A stretch of DNA of 32,643 nt, taken from the NCBI RefSeq assembly GCF_006516965.1, contig NZ_VHLH01000039.1, forward strand, positions 1 through 32,643. The letters run 5' to 3'. The position numbers and the translations under genes are program-made. The notes under the pieces were generated by a model. It saw only the letters and a list, made by a program, of their open reading frames with translations. It was not told where the DNA came from and searched no databases. Source of the DNA: Pararhizobium mangrovi (GTDB taxonomy: Bacteria; Pseudomonadota; Alphaproteobacteria; Rhizobiales; Rhizobiaceae). This document shows positions 7,951-15,666 of the stretch, piece after piece; positions within the stretch are counted from its first letter, which is position 1, and each line of letters opens with the position of its first letter.

Positions 7951-8261
7951 ACCAGGCAGAGGCATACGCCGAGCCGGTCCACGGTGGGTATCGAGGATGG
8001 TTCCGCCTGTCATGGCGCAGCGAGCATTTCGTGGTGCGCACGCGCGCGGATGGCGACGAGGTGCGGTTCCGGTCGGCGGCAGAGGCGGAATGCGCGGCGT
8101 GGCGTGTCATGCGGAAGATCGAGGAGCGGGCGATGGTGCGCAGCGGTCCGAAGGCGGGTTCGGAGCGATCGGCAGCGGAAGCGCTGTTTGCCGAGCCGAT
8201 CGTCAAACAGCGCGGCGCGACAAAGCATGTGGCGGTGGAACGAAGGAAGGCGAGGGCATGA
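7947..8261 (+). CDS. Small early protein, function unknown
   Basis: The product has 104 residues, with a beta-rich N-terminal half (GYRGWFRLSWRSEHFVVR, then DEVRFRSAAEAECAAW) and a basic C-terminus. It overlaps both neighbours by 4 nt (ATGA). The first half looks like a small beta-sheet domain with a helix; no function can be assigned. Confidence 0.75.
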   Translation: MNQAEAYAEPVHGGYRGWFRLSWRSEHFVVRTRADGDEVRFRSAAEAECAAWRVMRKIEERAMVRSGPKAGSERSAAEALFAEPIVKQRGATKHVAVERRKARA

Positions 8262-8851
8262 CGGATCAAACTGAAATTCCGACGTGGTACGTGGCCCGCA
8301 CCCGGCCGATCGGGATGCGCGAGGCCGCAGAGGATAAGCGCTTCTTTCGCGTCGAGCGGGATCTGATGGAAGCTGGCTTCGACTTCTACCTGCCCATGGA
8401 GGTGTGGGACCAGGTTCACCACCGATCCAAGAAGCTGATGCAGAAGCGCCGGCCCCTCGTGCATGGCTACGTGTTCCTCGCGAACGTTCAGAATTTCTGG
8501 GCGCTGTCCGAGGTGAAGACGATCGGCGGCATCATCGGTGTGCAGGGCCGCCCGCTCACCATGGCAGACGCAGAGGTCGAGATCATTCGGCAGGCGGAAA
8601 CGGCGATCTTCAACGAGCTCGCCCTGCAGCGGATACAGCGGCGCGCGGACAAGGATCGCCTGACGCAGAAGCGGCTTTCGAAGCACTTCCCGCACGGCAC
8701 GCCGATCGAGATCACCGACGGCTTCCTGAAGGGCGAGGCGGGTCGTGTCATCCGCACTACCGGCCGGCGCACGGTGCAGATCGCCCTCGACCGTCTCGCC
8801 AATCTGGGAACAATCGAACTCAATGTTGACGGAATGCAGCGCGTCGCGTAG
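8258..8851 (+). CDS. NusG-like transcription elongation/antitermination protein
   Basis: The start at 8258 (ribosome site in GGAAGGCGAGGGC, ATGA overlap) gives 197 residues. Residues 8-120 fit a NusG N-terminal (NGN) domain: WYVARTRPIGMREAAE, a middle LVHGYVFLANV strand, and GGIIGVQGRPLTM. Residues 145-195 fit a KOW-type domain: GTPIEITDGFLKGEAGRVIRT. NusG paralogues such as RfaH and LoaP ride on RNA polymerase and suppress termination on chosen operons. As the last gene of the early operon, placed before the late genes, it is a good candidate for the phage antiterminator. That role is inferred from family and position. Confidence 0.88.
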   Translation: MTDQTEIPTWYVARTRPIGMREAAEDKRFFRVERDLMEAGFDFYLPMEVWDQVHHRSKKLMQKRRPLVHGYVFLANVQNFWALSEVKTIGGIIGVQGRPLTMADAEVEIIRQAETAIFNELALQRIQRRADKDRLTQKRLSKHFPHGTPIEITDGFLKGEAGRVIRTTGRRTVQIALDRLANLGTIELNVDGMQRVA

Positions 8852-9217
8852 TTTGTCACGCAACTGATTTGCAGGCGATCACAGGGTGTTCTGCAGCGGA
8901 CAAGCTCCCGCCGGCCCTTCGCGGAGAGTTTTCGCCACTCCGCACATGGCGGTTTATGTCTTCAGAAAATTCAGTCAGCGCCAGACAGGCGACGGCAAAG
9001 AGATCGGGAAGCGGCGCAGTGAACGCGCTGAGGTGACATTAAGGCGGGCCTTGTGGTCACGTACAGAGGCCGCCCTTGGGGGTTGCGACCCATCTTCCCG
9101 ACCATATCGAGACGGCGCATTACCCGGAGTGATATTCGGAGAAGCGAAAGGCGAGGCTCGTGCGGTCAAGCATTCCGTCTCGACCACAAGCCGCACAATG
9201 CGGCGTAGAGGTGCGTT
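8852..9217 (+). other. Non-coding stretch with three hairpins after the NusG-like gene
   Basis: No frame here has convincing coding character. Three inverted repeats stand out: GCGGAG/CTCCGC (8921-8926 with 8938-8943), GGCGG(G)CCTT with GAGGCCGCC (9043-9052 with 9066-9074), and GCCGCA-CAA-TGCGGC (9190-9204). None has a following U-run, so they are not classical terminators. They may be loading or recognition sites for the adjacent NusG-like protein, or simple leader structures. Confidence 0.4.
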
Positions 9218-9520
9218 GTGTGTAGCGAATGGATCATTGACGGCGAATATTGCGACTGCGGGGCGGACCTCGTCCGTGTTCTCGGCGAGGCGCAGGCGCG
9301 GTACGTGAACACGCTCCATGAGATGGAGACGCCAGATGGTTATTTGTCCGATGCCGAAGTCGCTGAAAATTGCCTTTGCCACGTTGACCGTCAACGAGTT
9401 GCCGAGGTGACCGGCCGGAGTGGTTGGTATTGGGATTCAGGCGACCTCGCCATCGTTCCGCACGATGAGCCAAACTCCCTCACCTTATCCACTGCCCAGC
9501 GTAGTGGCCGCATAGCGTGA
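9218..9520 (+). CDS. Small cysteine-containing protein, function unknown
   Basis: The frame uses GTG at 9218 with AGAGG 7 nt upstream and encodes 100 residues. Cysteines come in pairs (YCDCG near residue 12 and CLCH near residue 52), which may bind a metal. The rest is acidic with Trp residues (SGWYWDSGDLAIVPHDE). I do not recognise a family. It follows the hairpin-rich region and precedes a 191-nt gap in which I see no gene. Confidence 0.5.
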   Translation: MCSEWIIDGEYCDCGADLVRVLGEAQARYVNTLHEMETPDGYLSDAEVAENCLCHVDRQRVAEVTGRSGWYWDSGDLAIVPHDEPNSLTLSTAQRSGRIA

Positions 9521-9711
9521 GGTGGGGGACGGAATGGCTGTTGGTTTGACCGATGGTCATTCATCGTTTCAATCCACCCACTGCCCGTCACCAGTGTAAC
9601 GGCGCGGTAGGTCAGCGTGGGACTTCTTTTCGTTTTCTGCAAAGAATTCGAACTAGTGCACGGCTTGCACGAGTTGCGCTCGTCGGGTTCAGGCTCGGCG
9701 AGCTTCGCACA

Positions 9712-10026
9712 TCACGAGTGCAACCATGCTGAAGCAAGCGTCATGAGGGCGCTAACGAAGATGCCGACAACAGACCACGCCATTCGGCGCGATTGAACGC
9801 GCATCTCTCTGACCGCATCTTTCTGCGCCTGGATCGCTTCTTTTTGCAGACGGTACGCGTCGCGTTGTGCTTCGTAAGACTGTATCTGGCACAGAAGCAG
9901 TTTTTGCTGCTGATGAAACGTCCGCCGCTTTATCTCAATGTCTCGCTCGTAAGAAGCTTGCGATCCCGGCTGTTCTCCTGGCGTTCGAAAAATTTCATCG
10001 TCAGATTTGTCTGTCCAAAATGACAT
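9712..10026 (-). CDS. Tail-anchored coiled-coil membrane protein
   Basis: The product has 104 residues. Residues 28-78 form a long polar coiled coil (QQQKLLLCQIQSYEAQRDAY and QKEAIQAQKDAVREM). Residues 82-102 are a single hydrophobic membrane segment (MAWSVVGIFVSALMTLASAW), ending two residues before the C-terminus, so the bulk should lie in the cytoplasm. It is on the minus strand between rightward genes, like other morons here. The topology resembles small membrane proteins that change host surface or entry properties, but the function is unknown. Confidence 0.65.
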   Translation of the reverse strand: MSFWTDKSDDEIFRTPGEQPGSQASYERDIEIKRRTFHQQQKLLLCQIQSYEAQRDAYRLQKEAIQAQKDAVREMRVQSRRMAWSVVGIFVSALMTLASAWLHS

Positions 10027-10298
10027 TTTCTGGTGCCTACCCTCAAATTGAGCGTCTCAAGACGTTTGACCACGCGCCCATCAAGAGCAAGAGCGCCCGT
10101 CGGGCTGTCCACTTCGTCGGCTTCCGCGGCGACGAGTACCTGAGCGCCTGCCGTGTATGGGGTGAGCCCGACTTCATCCACCGCGGATGGGATAAGCGAG
10201 CGCAGCGCGAGATCGCTGACATTGACACGGTGGTCTTCGCCAGCGGCCCGCATGATCAGGCGCCGCGCGATCGCAGCTACGACGACATTCGCGAGTAG
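10020..10298 (+). CDS. Small conserved-type protein, function unknown
   Basis: Using ATG 10020 the product has 92 residues and contains a well-structured core (RRAVHFVGFRGDEYLSACRV, then PDFIHRGWDKRAQREIAD). It resembles short proteins common in rhizobial genomes and prophages whose role is unknown. The start overlaps the divergent membrane-protein gene by 7 nt and has no clear ribosome site. The next gene begins 11 nt after its stop. Confidence 0.65.
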   Translation: MTFSGAYPQIERLKTFDHAPIKSKSARRAVHFVGFRGDEYLSACRVWGEPDFIHRGWDKRAQREIADIDTVVFASGPHDQAPRDRSYDDIRE

Positions 10299-10309
10299 GA
10301 GCAAGAGCC

Positions 10310-10462
10310 ATGATCGGCAAGCACCTCATCAACCACGACGGGTCTGTATCCGGCACCGTGGACAAGATCGCGGTATCGCCGGATGACCGGCTGATGGTTC
10401 GGATCTCTGACGCCTGGTTCTTCTTCGACGAGACGCGAGAGGGTGCGGCGTTCCTCGGCTGA
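10310..10462 (+). CDS. 50-residue small protein
   Basis: A short frame of 50 codons with a strong ribosome site (AGGAG, 8 nt before ATG 10310), directly downstream of the previous gene. The peptide is a small beta-rich protein (GSVSGTVDKIAVSPDDRLMV, then DAWFFFDETREG). Its TGA touches the stop of the convergent brnA gene inside a perfect palindrome, GGCTGATCAGCC (10457-10468). Function unknown. Confidence 0.7.
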   Translation: MIGKHLINHDGSVSGTVDKIAVSPDDRLMVRISDAWFFFDETREGAAFLG

Positions 10463-10759
10463 TCAGCCAGCCTTTTCGATCGCCTCGACCATCCGAGCAC
10501 GCCAGTCGCCGCCGCCCGCCTTGAACCGCTCCACGACACGAGGATCCAAGCGCAGGGTAACGGCAGCCTTTGGGTGCGCCTTCTTCGGCCGGCCGCGCGA
10601 GCGCTGAATGCTTTCGTGCAGATCGGGCAGCGCTTCCTTGAAGGACTTCGCCTCCTTCATGCGATCCTCGGTGATCGGCGGGTTGTCGGACACCTCGTCC
10701 CAGTCGGCCTTGGTGTAGCCTTTTTCGGCGGCATCCTCCGCCTTGAACCGAATAGCCAT
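10463..10759 (-). CDS. brnA: BrnA family antitoxin
   Basis: The product has 98 residues and matches BrnA. It has YTKADWDEVSDNPPITEDRM near the N-terminus and a C-terminal ribbon-helix-helix with KAAVTLRLDPRVVERFKAGG and DWRARM. BrnA neutralises the BrnT ribonuclease and represses the shared promoter. Its ATG overlaps the brnT stop by one base (TGATG read leftward), so the toxin gene comes first, as is normal for brnTA. Confidence 0.9.
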   Translation of the reverse strand: MAIRFKAEDAAEKGYTKADWDEVSDNPPITEDRMKEAKSFKEALPDLHESIQRSRGRPKKAHPKAAVTLRLDPRVVERFKAGGGDWRARMVEAIEKAG

Positions 10760-11004
10760 CAGATCAGGCTCCTTTCATCCTTGCTGGCCGGGCGCATGGA
10801 GATCACCGAAAGCGCTTCCGAGCCGAGGGTAACGAAGATCACGACGACCGTGCCGTCGGCGAGGTGGCCGATCGCCTGAAGCCGACCGCGCTTTGCCGGC
10901 AGGATCACGGCTTCCTCGAAGAACTCGACGGTGAGCGACGCGAAGTCCAAGCCGTGCTTGGTAATGTTGGCCCGGCGCTTCGGTTCGTCCCATACGATCA
11001 TCAT
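10759..11004 (-). CDS. brnT: BrnT family toxin (RelE-like ribonuclease)
   Basis: The product has 81 residues. It opens with IVWDEPKRRANITKHGLDF, the hallmark of BrnT, and ends with a strand carrying SVISMRPASKDER, where the conserved Arg and Glu residues of the active site lie. BrnT is an RNA-cleaving toxin of the RelE fold that slows translation. Two adjacent ATG codons (11004 and 11001) are possible starts; neither has a good ribosome site. The gene diverges from the metallopeptidase gene. Confidence 0.9.
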   Translation of the reverse strand: MMIVWDEPKRRANITKHGLDFASLTVEFFEEAVILPAKRGRLQAIGHLADGTVVVIFVTLGSEALSVISMRPASKDERSLI

Positions 11005-11069
11005 GTATTATTCGTACACGGAAAACATGGGCGTGTCGATAATAATCGTACACGGAAATAGGGAATAGC
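11005..11069. promoter_or_regulatory. Divergent control region with a 13-bp direct repeat
   Basis: The 65-nt gap between brnT and the metallopeptidase gene holds two perfect copies of TCGTACACGGAAA (11012-11024 and 11046-11058), 34 bp apart. One lies by each gene. An AT-rich GATAATAAT at 11038-11046 between them could serve as a -10 region. BrnA normally represses its own promoter, so these repeats are candidate BrnA sites that might also control the divergent gene. Confidence 0.6.
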
Positions 11070-11699
11070 ATGGCGCTCAACGACAAACAGCGCCCTTTGC
11101 CGTCTGCGGAATTGGTCGAAGATCTCGAGCCGCGCTTTGAGCCGTCGTCCGAATTGCTCGCATGGGCGCGATCGACTTTTATCGGGGACGACGCCCCGCT
11201 CCACAATCCTGAACACGGCCACCTACTGGATGCGTCGATCGGGATCCTCTGGACGAACGTGGAGCATGCGAAGAACGGCCGGCGGATTGTCGGTCAGTGC
11301 GAGCTCGGCACGCCGCGGGCTATGGGGAAGTGGGCAAAGGCTCGCGCGGAACAGCAGATCACGGAATGGTTCGGCGAGGTCCCGGACTTCATCCTGACGT
11401 TCCACGCTCACTACGCCGGCCAGGTTGATGACGCATCGTTCTGCGCATTGGTTGAGCATGAGCTTTACCACGCTGCGCAGGATGTCGATGCGTTCGGAAT
11501 GCCTAAGTTCAGGCAGAACGGTCTACCGGCCTTCGTCATCCGCGGTCATGACGTCGAGGAGTTCGTCGGCGTGGTGCGCAGATATGGTTCAGAGGCGACC
11601 GGCGTGCAGCGGATGGTCGACGCGGCGAACGCGCGGCCCGAAGTCGCGCGCGCCGATATCGCTCATGCTTGCGGGACGTGCCACCTTAAGGTTGTATGA
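11070..11699 (+). CDS. Putative phage metallopeptidase (HExxH)
   Basis: The product has 209 residues and carries a zinc-protease motif HELYH (residues 130-134) within CALVEHELYHAAQDVDAFG, as in the putative phage metallopeptidase family. The middle part (GQCELGTPRAMGKWAKARAE) and a C-terminal HACGTCH cysteine pair are also visible. The substrate is unknown. Family members sit near late or lysogeny genes in rhizobial prophages. AGGGA lies about 6 nt before the ATG, and transcription probably starts in the region shared with brnT. Confidence 0.83.
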   Translation: MALNDKQRPLPSAELVEDLEPRFEPSSELLAWARSTFIGDDAPLHNPEHGHLLDASIGILWTNVEHAKNGRRIVGQCELGTPRAMGKWAKARAEQQITEWFGEVPDFILTFHAHYAGQVDDASFCALVEHELYHAAQDVDAFGMPKFRQNGLPAFVIRGHDVEEFVGVVRRYGSEATGVQRMVDAANARPEVARADIAHACGTCHLKVV

Positions 11700-11703
11700 C
11701 CGG

Positions 11704-11928
11704 CTAGCCGCATGAAAATTCGACATCTACCGAATTCGATACTCTGCCGTCCCGAGCCAGTTCGGCCCACGCGCTTAAGAATTCATCGTTAGCGTGGCGG
11801 ATTGCGGGAACGGTCGCGACTTTAAAAACTAAGTGCCACCGTTCGGAAGATCGCTGGTCGAGCTTTACGAGCGTCCCCGATTTCACACGTTTTCTGATCA
11901 CTTCCTTCACAACGTCATCCTCAAACAT
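11704..11928 (-). CDS. Small minus-strand protein, function unknown
   Basis: The product has 74 residues: an acidic/basic helix first (MFEDDVVKEVIRKRVKSG), then a beta-rich part (RWHLVFKVATVPAIR) and a short helix. AGGAAA lies about 10 nt before the start. It lies between the metallopeptidase and terminase genes against their direction and is AT-richer than they are. No family is recognised. It may be a moron expressed in the lysogen. Confidence 0.55.
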   Translation of the reverse strand: MFEDDVVKEVIRKRVKSGTLVKLDQRSSERWHLVFKVATVPAIRHANDEFLSAWAELARDGRVSNSVDVEFSCG

Positions 11929-11976
11929 ATCGCGAGTTTCCTATCCAATTAAACCTGACCGGAGCCTGACACACAT

Positions 11977-12489
11977 ATGGCAAAAGGCAAACTGCCAGAC
12001 GCGGTCAGAACCTTCATCGTCCAAAGTCTCGCATGCTTCGATACGCCTTCGACTGTGGTTGCTGCGGTCAGGAGCGAATTCGATCACGAGGTGACCCGCC
12101 AGACGGTCGAGGGCTACGACCCCACCAAGCGGGCGGGACAAGGCGTTTCTGAGAAGTGGCGCACGCTCTTCGAAGAGACGCGTAAAGCTTTCATCGAGAA
12201 TACGGCGCAGATCGGCATCAGCCACAAGGCGGTTCGGCTTCGCGCTCTTCAGCGGATGGCGGAGAAGGCAGAGCAACGCGGGAACATGCCGCTGGCCGCG
12301 TCTCTGCTCGAGCAGGCGGCGAAGGAAGTCGGGGAGGCTTACACGAACCGGCACAAGCTGGAGCATTCCGGCCCGAACGGCGGCCCGATCCAGACCGAGG
12401 AGACGCGCGCCCGTGACATCATCGCTGGCAAGCTCGCTCGCCTCACTGCCGGAAGCGGAACGCCAGGCGGTTCTGGCGAGCCTGAGTGA
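11977..12489 (+). CDS. Terminase small subunit (DUF2280)
   Basis: The product has 170 residues and matches DUF2280: KLPDAVRTFIVQSLACFDTP, a helix-turn-helix region VTRQTVEGYDPTKRAG, and a helical centre. Small subunits recognise the phage packaging site and deliver DNA to the large subunit. The last 77 nt overlap the large-subunit gene in another frame, which supports coupled synthesis. It opens the late operon. Confidence 0.88.
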   Translation: MAKGKLPDAVRTFIVQSLACFDTPSTVVAAVRSEFDHEVTRQTVEGYDPTKRAGQGVSEKWRTLFEETRKAFIENTAQIGISHKAVRLRALQRMAEKAEQRGNMPLAASLLEQAAKEVGEAYTNRHKLEHSGPNGGPIQTEETRARDIIAGKLARLTAGSGTPGGSGEPE

Positions 12490-13717
12490 CGAACAGGCAC
12501 AGGAGCTTCTGTGGGACTGGCGTTTCTGGGCGCGGCCGAACCAGATAGCACCGAGTGGCGACTGGCTGACATGGCTCGCGCTCGCCGGCCGTGGTTTCGG
12601 CAAGACGGAGGCAGGAGCGCAATGGGTGCGCGAGCGGGTGGCGCAGGGTCATCGCAGCATCGCTCTTGTCGCGGAGACGCAGAAGGACCTCGAGGAAGTC
12701 ATGGTGGCGCGGATCATTGCGATCCATCCGCCAAAGGAAGCCCCGACGGTTCGATACAAGCCGGTGCGGCTGACGTGGCCGAACGGCGCGATCGCGCTGG
12801 GCTACAACGGGACCGAGCCGAACCAGCTGCGCGGTCCGGAGTTCGATACCGCCTGGGTCGATGAGCTGGCGAAGTATCGCTACGCCCGCGAGACCTGGGA
12901 CATGTTGCAGTTCACGATGCGCGCCGGCGAGGATCCGCGCGTCTTCGTCACCACGACGCCGCGGCCCATTCCGGTGCTCAGGGAGATCATCAAGGACGCG
13001 ACGACGGTCATCTCTCGCGGCTCGACGTTCGACAATGCCGGGAACTTGCCGGCGCAGTTCCTCGCCAAGCTCAAAACCCGGTACGAAGGCACAAGGCTCG
13101 GTCGCCAAGAGCTGAACGCCGAAGTCCTCGACGATGTGCCCGGGGCGCTGTGGACCCGGGGCATGATCGACGCGGCGCGAGCTAATGTGGTCGTGCCCGA
13201 CATGCAGCGCATCGTCGTCGCGATCGACCCCAGCGGTACGGGCGGCGACGAGGACAACGGCGACAGCATCGGCATCGTGGTCGCGGGCCAGGGCATTGAC
13301 GGGCTCGGCTACATTCTTGCGGATCGGTCATGCAAGCTTTCGCCGGACGGCTGGGGCAGGCGGGCCGTTGCCGCCTATCACGAGTTCGGCGCGGACCGGA
13401 TCATCGCGGAACGGAACTACGGCGGCGCCATGGTCGAGCATGTCATTCGAACGATCGACCGGCGGGTGTCGTATCGCGAGGTAGTTGCCAGCCGCGGCAA
13501 GGTCGTTCGGGCCGAACCAGTGGCCGCGCTCTACGAGCAGAACCGCGTGAGGCATGTCGCAGCCGATCTCGAAGCGCTCGAAGATCAGATGTGCTCCATG
13601 ACCGGCGACGGTTTCCTGGGCGACGGATCGCCTGATCGTCTCGACGCGGGAGTATGGGCGCTGACGGACCTGATGCTTCTCGATGCCGGCTACGACATGA
13701 TTTCGGCCGTGGGGTAA
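12413..13717 (+). CDS. Terminase large subunit (packaging ATPase/nuclease)
   Basis: The product has 434 residues. The ATPase part has Walker A GRGFGKT (59-65) and Walker B WVDE (Asp150-Glu151), followed by the TTTPRP coupling motif. The nuclease part begins VAIDPSGTGGDEDNGDS and ends DRLDAGVWALTDLM, giving the acidic residues of an RNase H-like site. It drives DNA into the prohead and cuts it to length. GTG at 12413 lies inside the small-subunit gene; the N-terminal SLPEAERQAVLASLSDEQAQ region is typical of the family, which supports this start. Confidence 0.94.
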   Translation: MTSSLASSLASLPEAERQAVLASLSDEQAQELLWDWRFWARPNQIAPSGDWLTWLALAGRGFGKTEAGAQWVRERVAQGHRSIALVAETQKDLEEVMVARIIAIHPPKEAPTVRYKPVRLTWPNGAIALGYNGTEPNQLRGPEFDTAWVDELAKYRYARETWDMLQFTMRAGEDPRVFVTTTPRPIPVLREIIKDATTVISRGSTFDNAGNLPAQFLAKLKTRYEGTRLGRQELNAEVLDDVPGALWTRGMIDAARANVVVPDMQRIVVAIDPSGTGGDEDNGDSIGIVVAGQGIDGLGYILADRSCKLSPDGWGRRAVAAYHEFGADRIIAERNYGGAMVEHVIRTIDRRVSYREVVASRGKVVRAEPVAALYEQNRVRHVAADLEALEDQMCSMTGDGFLGDGSPDRLDAGVWALTDLMLLDAGYDMISAVG

Positions 13718-13720
13718 CGC

Positions 13721-15067
13721 ATGAACTTCGCTGACACCTTCCGCGGTCTCGTCAACAAGATGTCGGGGCTCGGCGGCGAGCGGGACAAGGGCGCGCAGGG
13801 CGAATGGGCCTTTCAACCCCTCGACCGTCTGCAGATCGAGAACGCGTATCGCTCGAACTGGATGGTGCGCAAAGCCGTCGACATTCCCGCCTTCGACATG
13901 CTGCGCGAGGGCTGGACGTGGAAGGCCGACGAGGAGGTGGTCGGCAAGATCGAGGCGGAGGAAAAACGCCTGAACGTCGTCGGCCGCATCCGTGAGGCGC
14001 TGAAATACGCCCGTCTGTTTGGTGGCGCCGCGCTGCTCGTATCGGATGGCACGGGAGACTATTCGCGGCCGCTGGAACCGCGTCGTGTCGGCAAGGGCGG
14101 CATCCAGTTCCTCAAGGTGATCGACCGCTATCACCTGCAGTCGGGCGAGATCGAGACCGACCCGTTGGCGGCGAACTACCTGGAGCCGAAATTCTACCAT
14201 CTGAGCGGCACGTCGCGTGGCCTGGTGATCATCCATCCCTAGCGCGTCATTCGCTTCGTCGGCGCTGAACTGCCGACCGATTGGGATCAGCTTGTCGATC
14301 GGTGGGGCGACAGCGTGCTCGACGCGATCGAGATCGCCATTCGCGACGCGACGGCTGGGCAGCAGGGTATCGCCGCGCTCGTGCAGGAGGCCAAGGTCGA
14401 CGTCTTTCGCATCGAAGGCTTCATGCGGAACATCCGCGACGAGACCTACAAGCGCTCGATCGAGGATCGGTTCTCGCTGGCCAATCGGCTGAAGTCCACG
14501 ACGAACGCCCTCGTGCTCGACAAGGAAGACGAGTACCAGCAGAAGACGGTGAACTTCGCGCAGCTCCCCGAGGTGCAGCGCCTACAGCTTCAGATCGTCT
14601 CCGGGGCGGCCGATATTCCGGCCACTCGGTTCCTGGGCCAGTCGCCGACCGGGTTGAACTCGACCGGCGAGGGCGACGAGAAGAACTACTACCAGCGCAT
14701 CGGGGCCGAGCAGGAGCTGACGCTGCGTGAGCCGCTGGACAAGCTCTTCGCCCTGACGGTGCGCTCGGCCCTTGGCAACTACCCGGCCGATCTGTGGTGG
14801 TCGTTCCGCCCGCTCTGGCAGATGAGCGAGAAGGAGCGGGCCGAGATCTTTAAGCGGAAGGCCGATGCGGTTCGTGCGCTTGCCGGCACCAACACGCAGC
14901 CGCCGCTCTTGCCGATCGAGGCTCTGTCCAAGGCGACGGAGAACATGCTCGAGGAAGACGGCACGCTCGTCGGGGTCGCGCAGGCGGTCGAGGAGTATGG
15001 CGGGTTGGATGAGGGCGAGCCGGACGACGACGATCAGCAGGCGGCGCTACCGCCGGCCGATCAATGA
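13721..15067 (+). pseudogene. Phage portal protein (DUF1073/Acb1-like family), interrupted by an in-frame amber codon
   Basis: One reading frame of 448 codons encodes a DUF1073-type portal but is cut by TAG at 14240-14242 (codon 174). The first part contains AYRSNWMVRKAVDIPAFDML and LKYARLFGGAALLVSDGTGD. The second, in the same frame, resumes RVIRFVGAELP and ends with a Glu/Asp-rich tail. Family members usually read HPSRV where this one reads HP-stop-RV, so a single TCG to TAG change explains it. The portal is the ring through which DNA is packaged and is essential. The gene may be inactive, read through by suppression, or miscalled; restart at GTG 14315 would give only a fragment. Confidence 0.88.
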
Positions 15068-15071
15068 CTAT

Positions 15072-15578
15072 TCAGGGGCCAGAATGGCGAAGTAGCGGCT
15101 TGCTGCCAAGTTCGGACCGATGCTCGTCGGAAACCCATATAGCCCATTCTGAAGTGCCGAAGGTGGCGCCTTGAAGTTCTGTGGTTGTCTTCAAACTTTC
15201 TACGAGAAGAAAGCTGCCGCTAGGACTGCCGCCACGACGGCTCCGATCTCGGCCAAGCCTTAAGCCCGTACCCGCTCTCCCGAACGCGACTACGCCCGGT
15301 TGATTGAACCCGGTTTCACCACAATCAAGCGATGCGGGTTCCGGGATTTCGAAGACCCATTCGGCTCCATACGAGAGGCATTCGACCACGTCGCGAATAG
15401 TGATGAGGTGAGGCCCGTTGTCATCACCGTGTTCTTCTAAGACTGCGAGTAAGACCTCCTCGCCGTTGCCCATAAGTTTGATTGCGAGAACGGGGCAATT
15501 ATCCAATTCAATTACGACAAGGGTGCCGACCTTCACCTCTTCGAGAACGCTGCCGGTAAAACGCTGAAGTAGCTTCAT
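15072..15578 (-). CDS. Minus-strand accessory protein, function unknown
   Basis: The start at 15578 is fixed by a near-perfect ribosome site (AAAGGAGG, 6 nt upstream) and gives 168 residues. The first half is beta-rich (VGTLVVIELDNCPVLAIKLM, then EEVLLAVLEEHGDD), while residues 100-130 are basic and Gly/Ser-rich. The gene lies head-on between portal and protease genes, 4 nt from the portal stop, and is AT-richer than both. This is the classic setting of a moron. The family is not recognised. Confidence 0.7.
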   Translation of the reverse strand: MKLLQRFTGSVLEEVKVGTLVVIELDNCPVLAIKLMGNGEEVLLAVLEEHGDDNGPHLITIRDVVECLSYGAEWVFEIPEPASLDCGETGFNQPGVVAFGRAGTGLRLGRDRSRRGGSPSGSFLLVESLKTTTELQGATFGTSEWAIWVSDEHRSELGSKPLLRHSGP

Positions 15579-15666
15579 CGGAGACCTCCTTTGATTGCGC
15601 GCGATTGATCGCAGCATATCGAAACAGCAACGGCAAGTTGCGCTGAAGGAAATTCAGGACATCGCC

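Noticed and set aside
8886-9308. Long rightward frame of 140 codons after the NusG-like gene
   Set aside because: Composition is Arg- and Ser-rich as in shadow frames, no ribosome site is evident, and it overlaps the better-supported gene at 9218.
8975-9394. Minus-strand frame of 139 codons over the same stretch
   Set aside because: It overlaps the 9218 gene, has no clear ribosome site, and reads like the complement of non-coding sequence.
10457-10468. Palindrome GGCTGATCAGCC as an operator or terminator
   Set aside because: It is formed by the two convergent stop codons and has no loop space or U-run; its effect is probably incidental.
15595-15666. Upstream TTG start for the DUF2213 gene
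   Set aside because: The added residues are unlike the family and ATG 15667 has a better-placed ribosome site.
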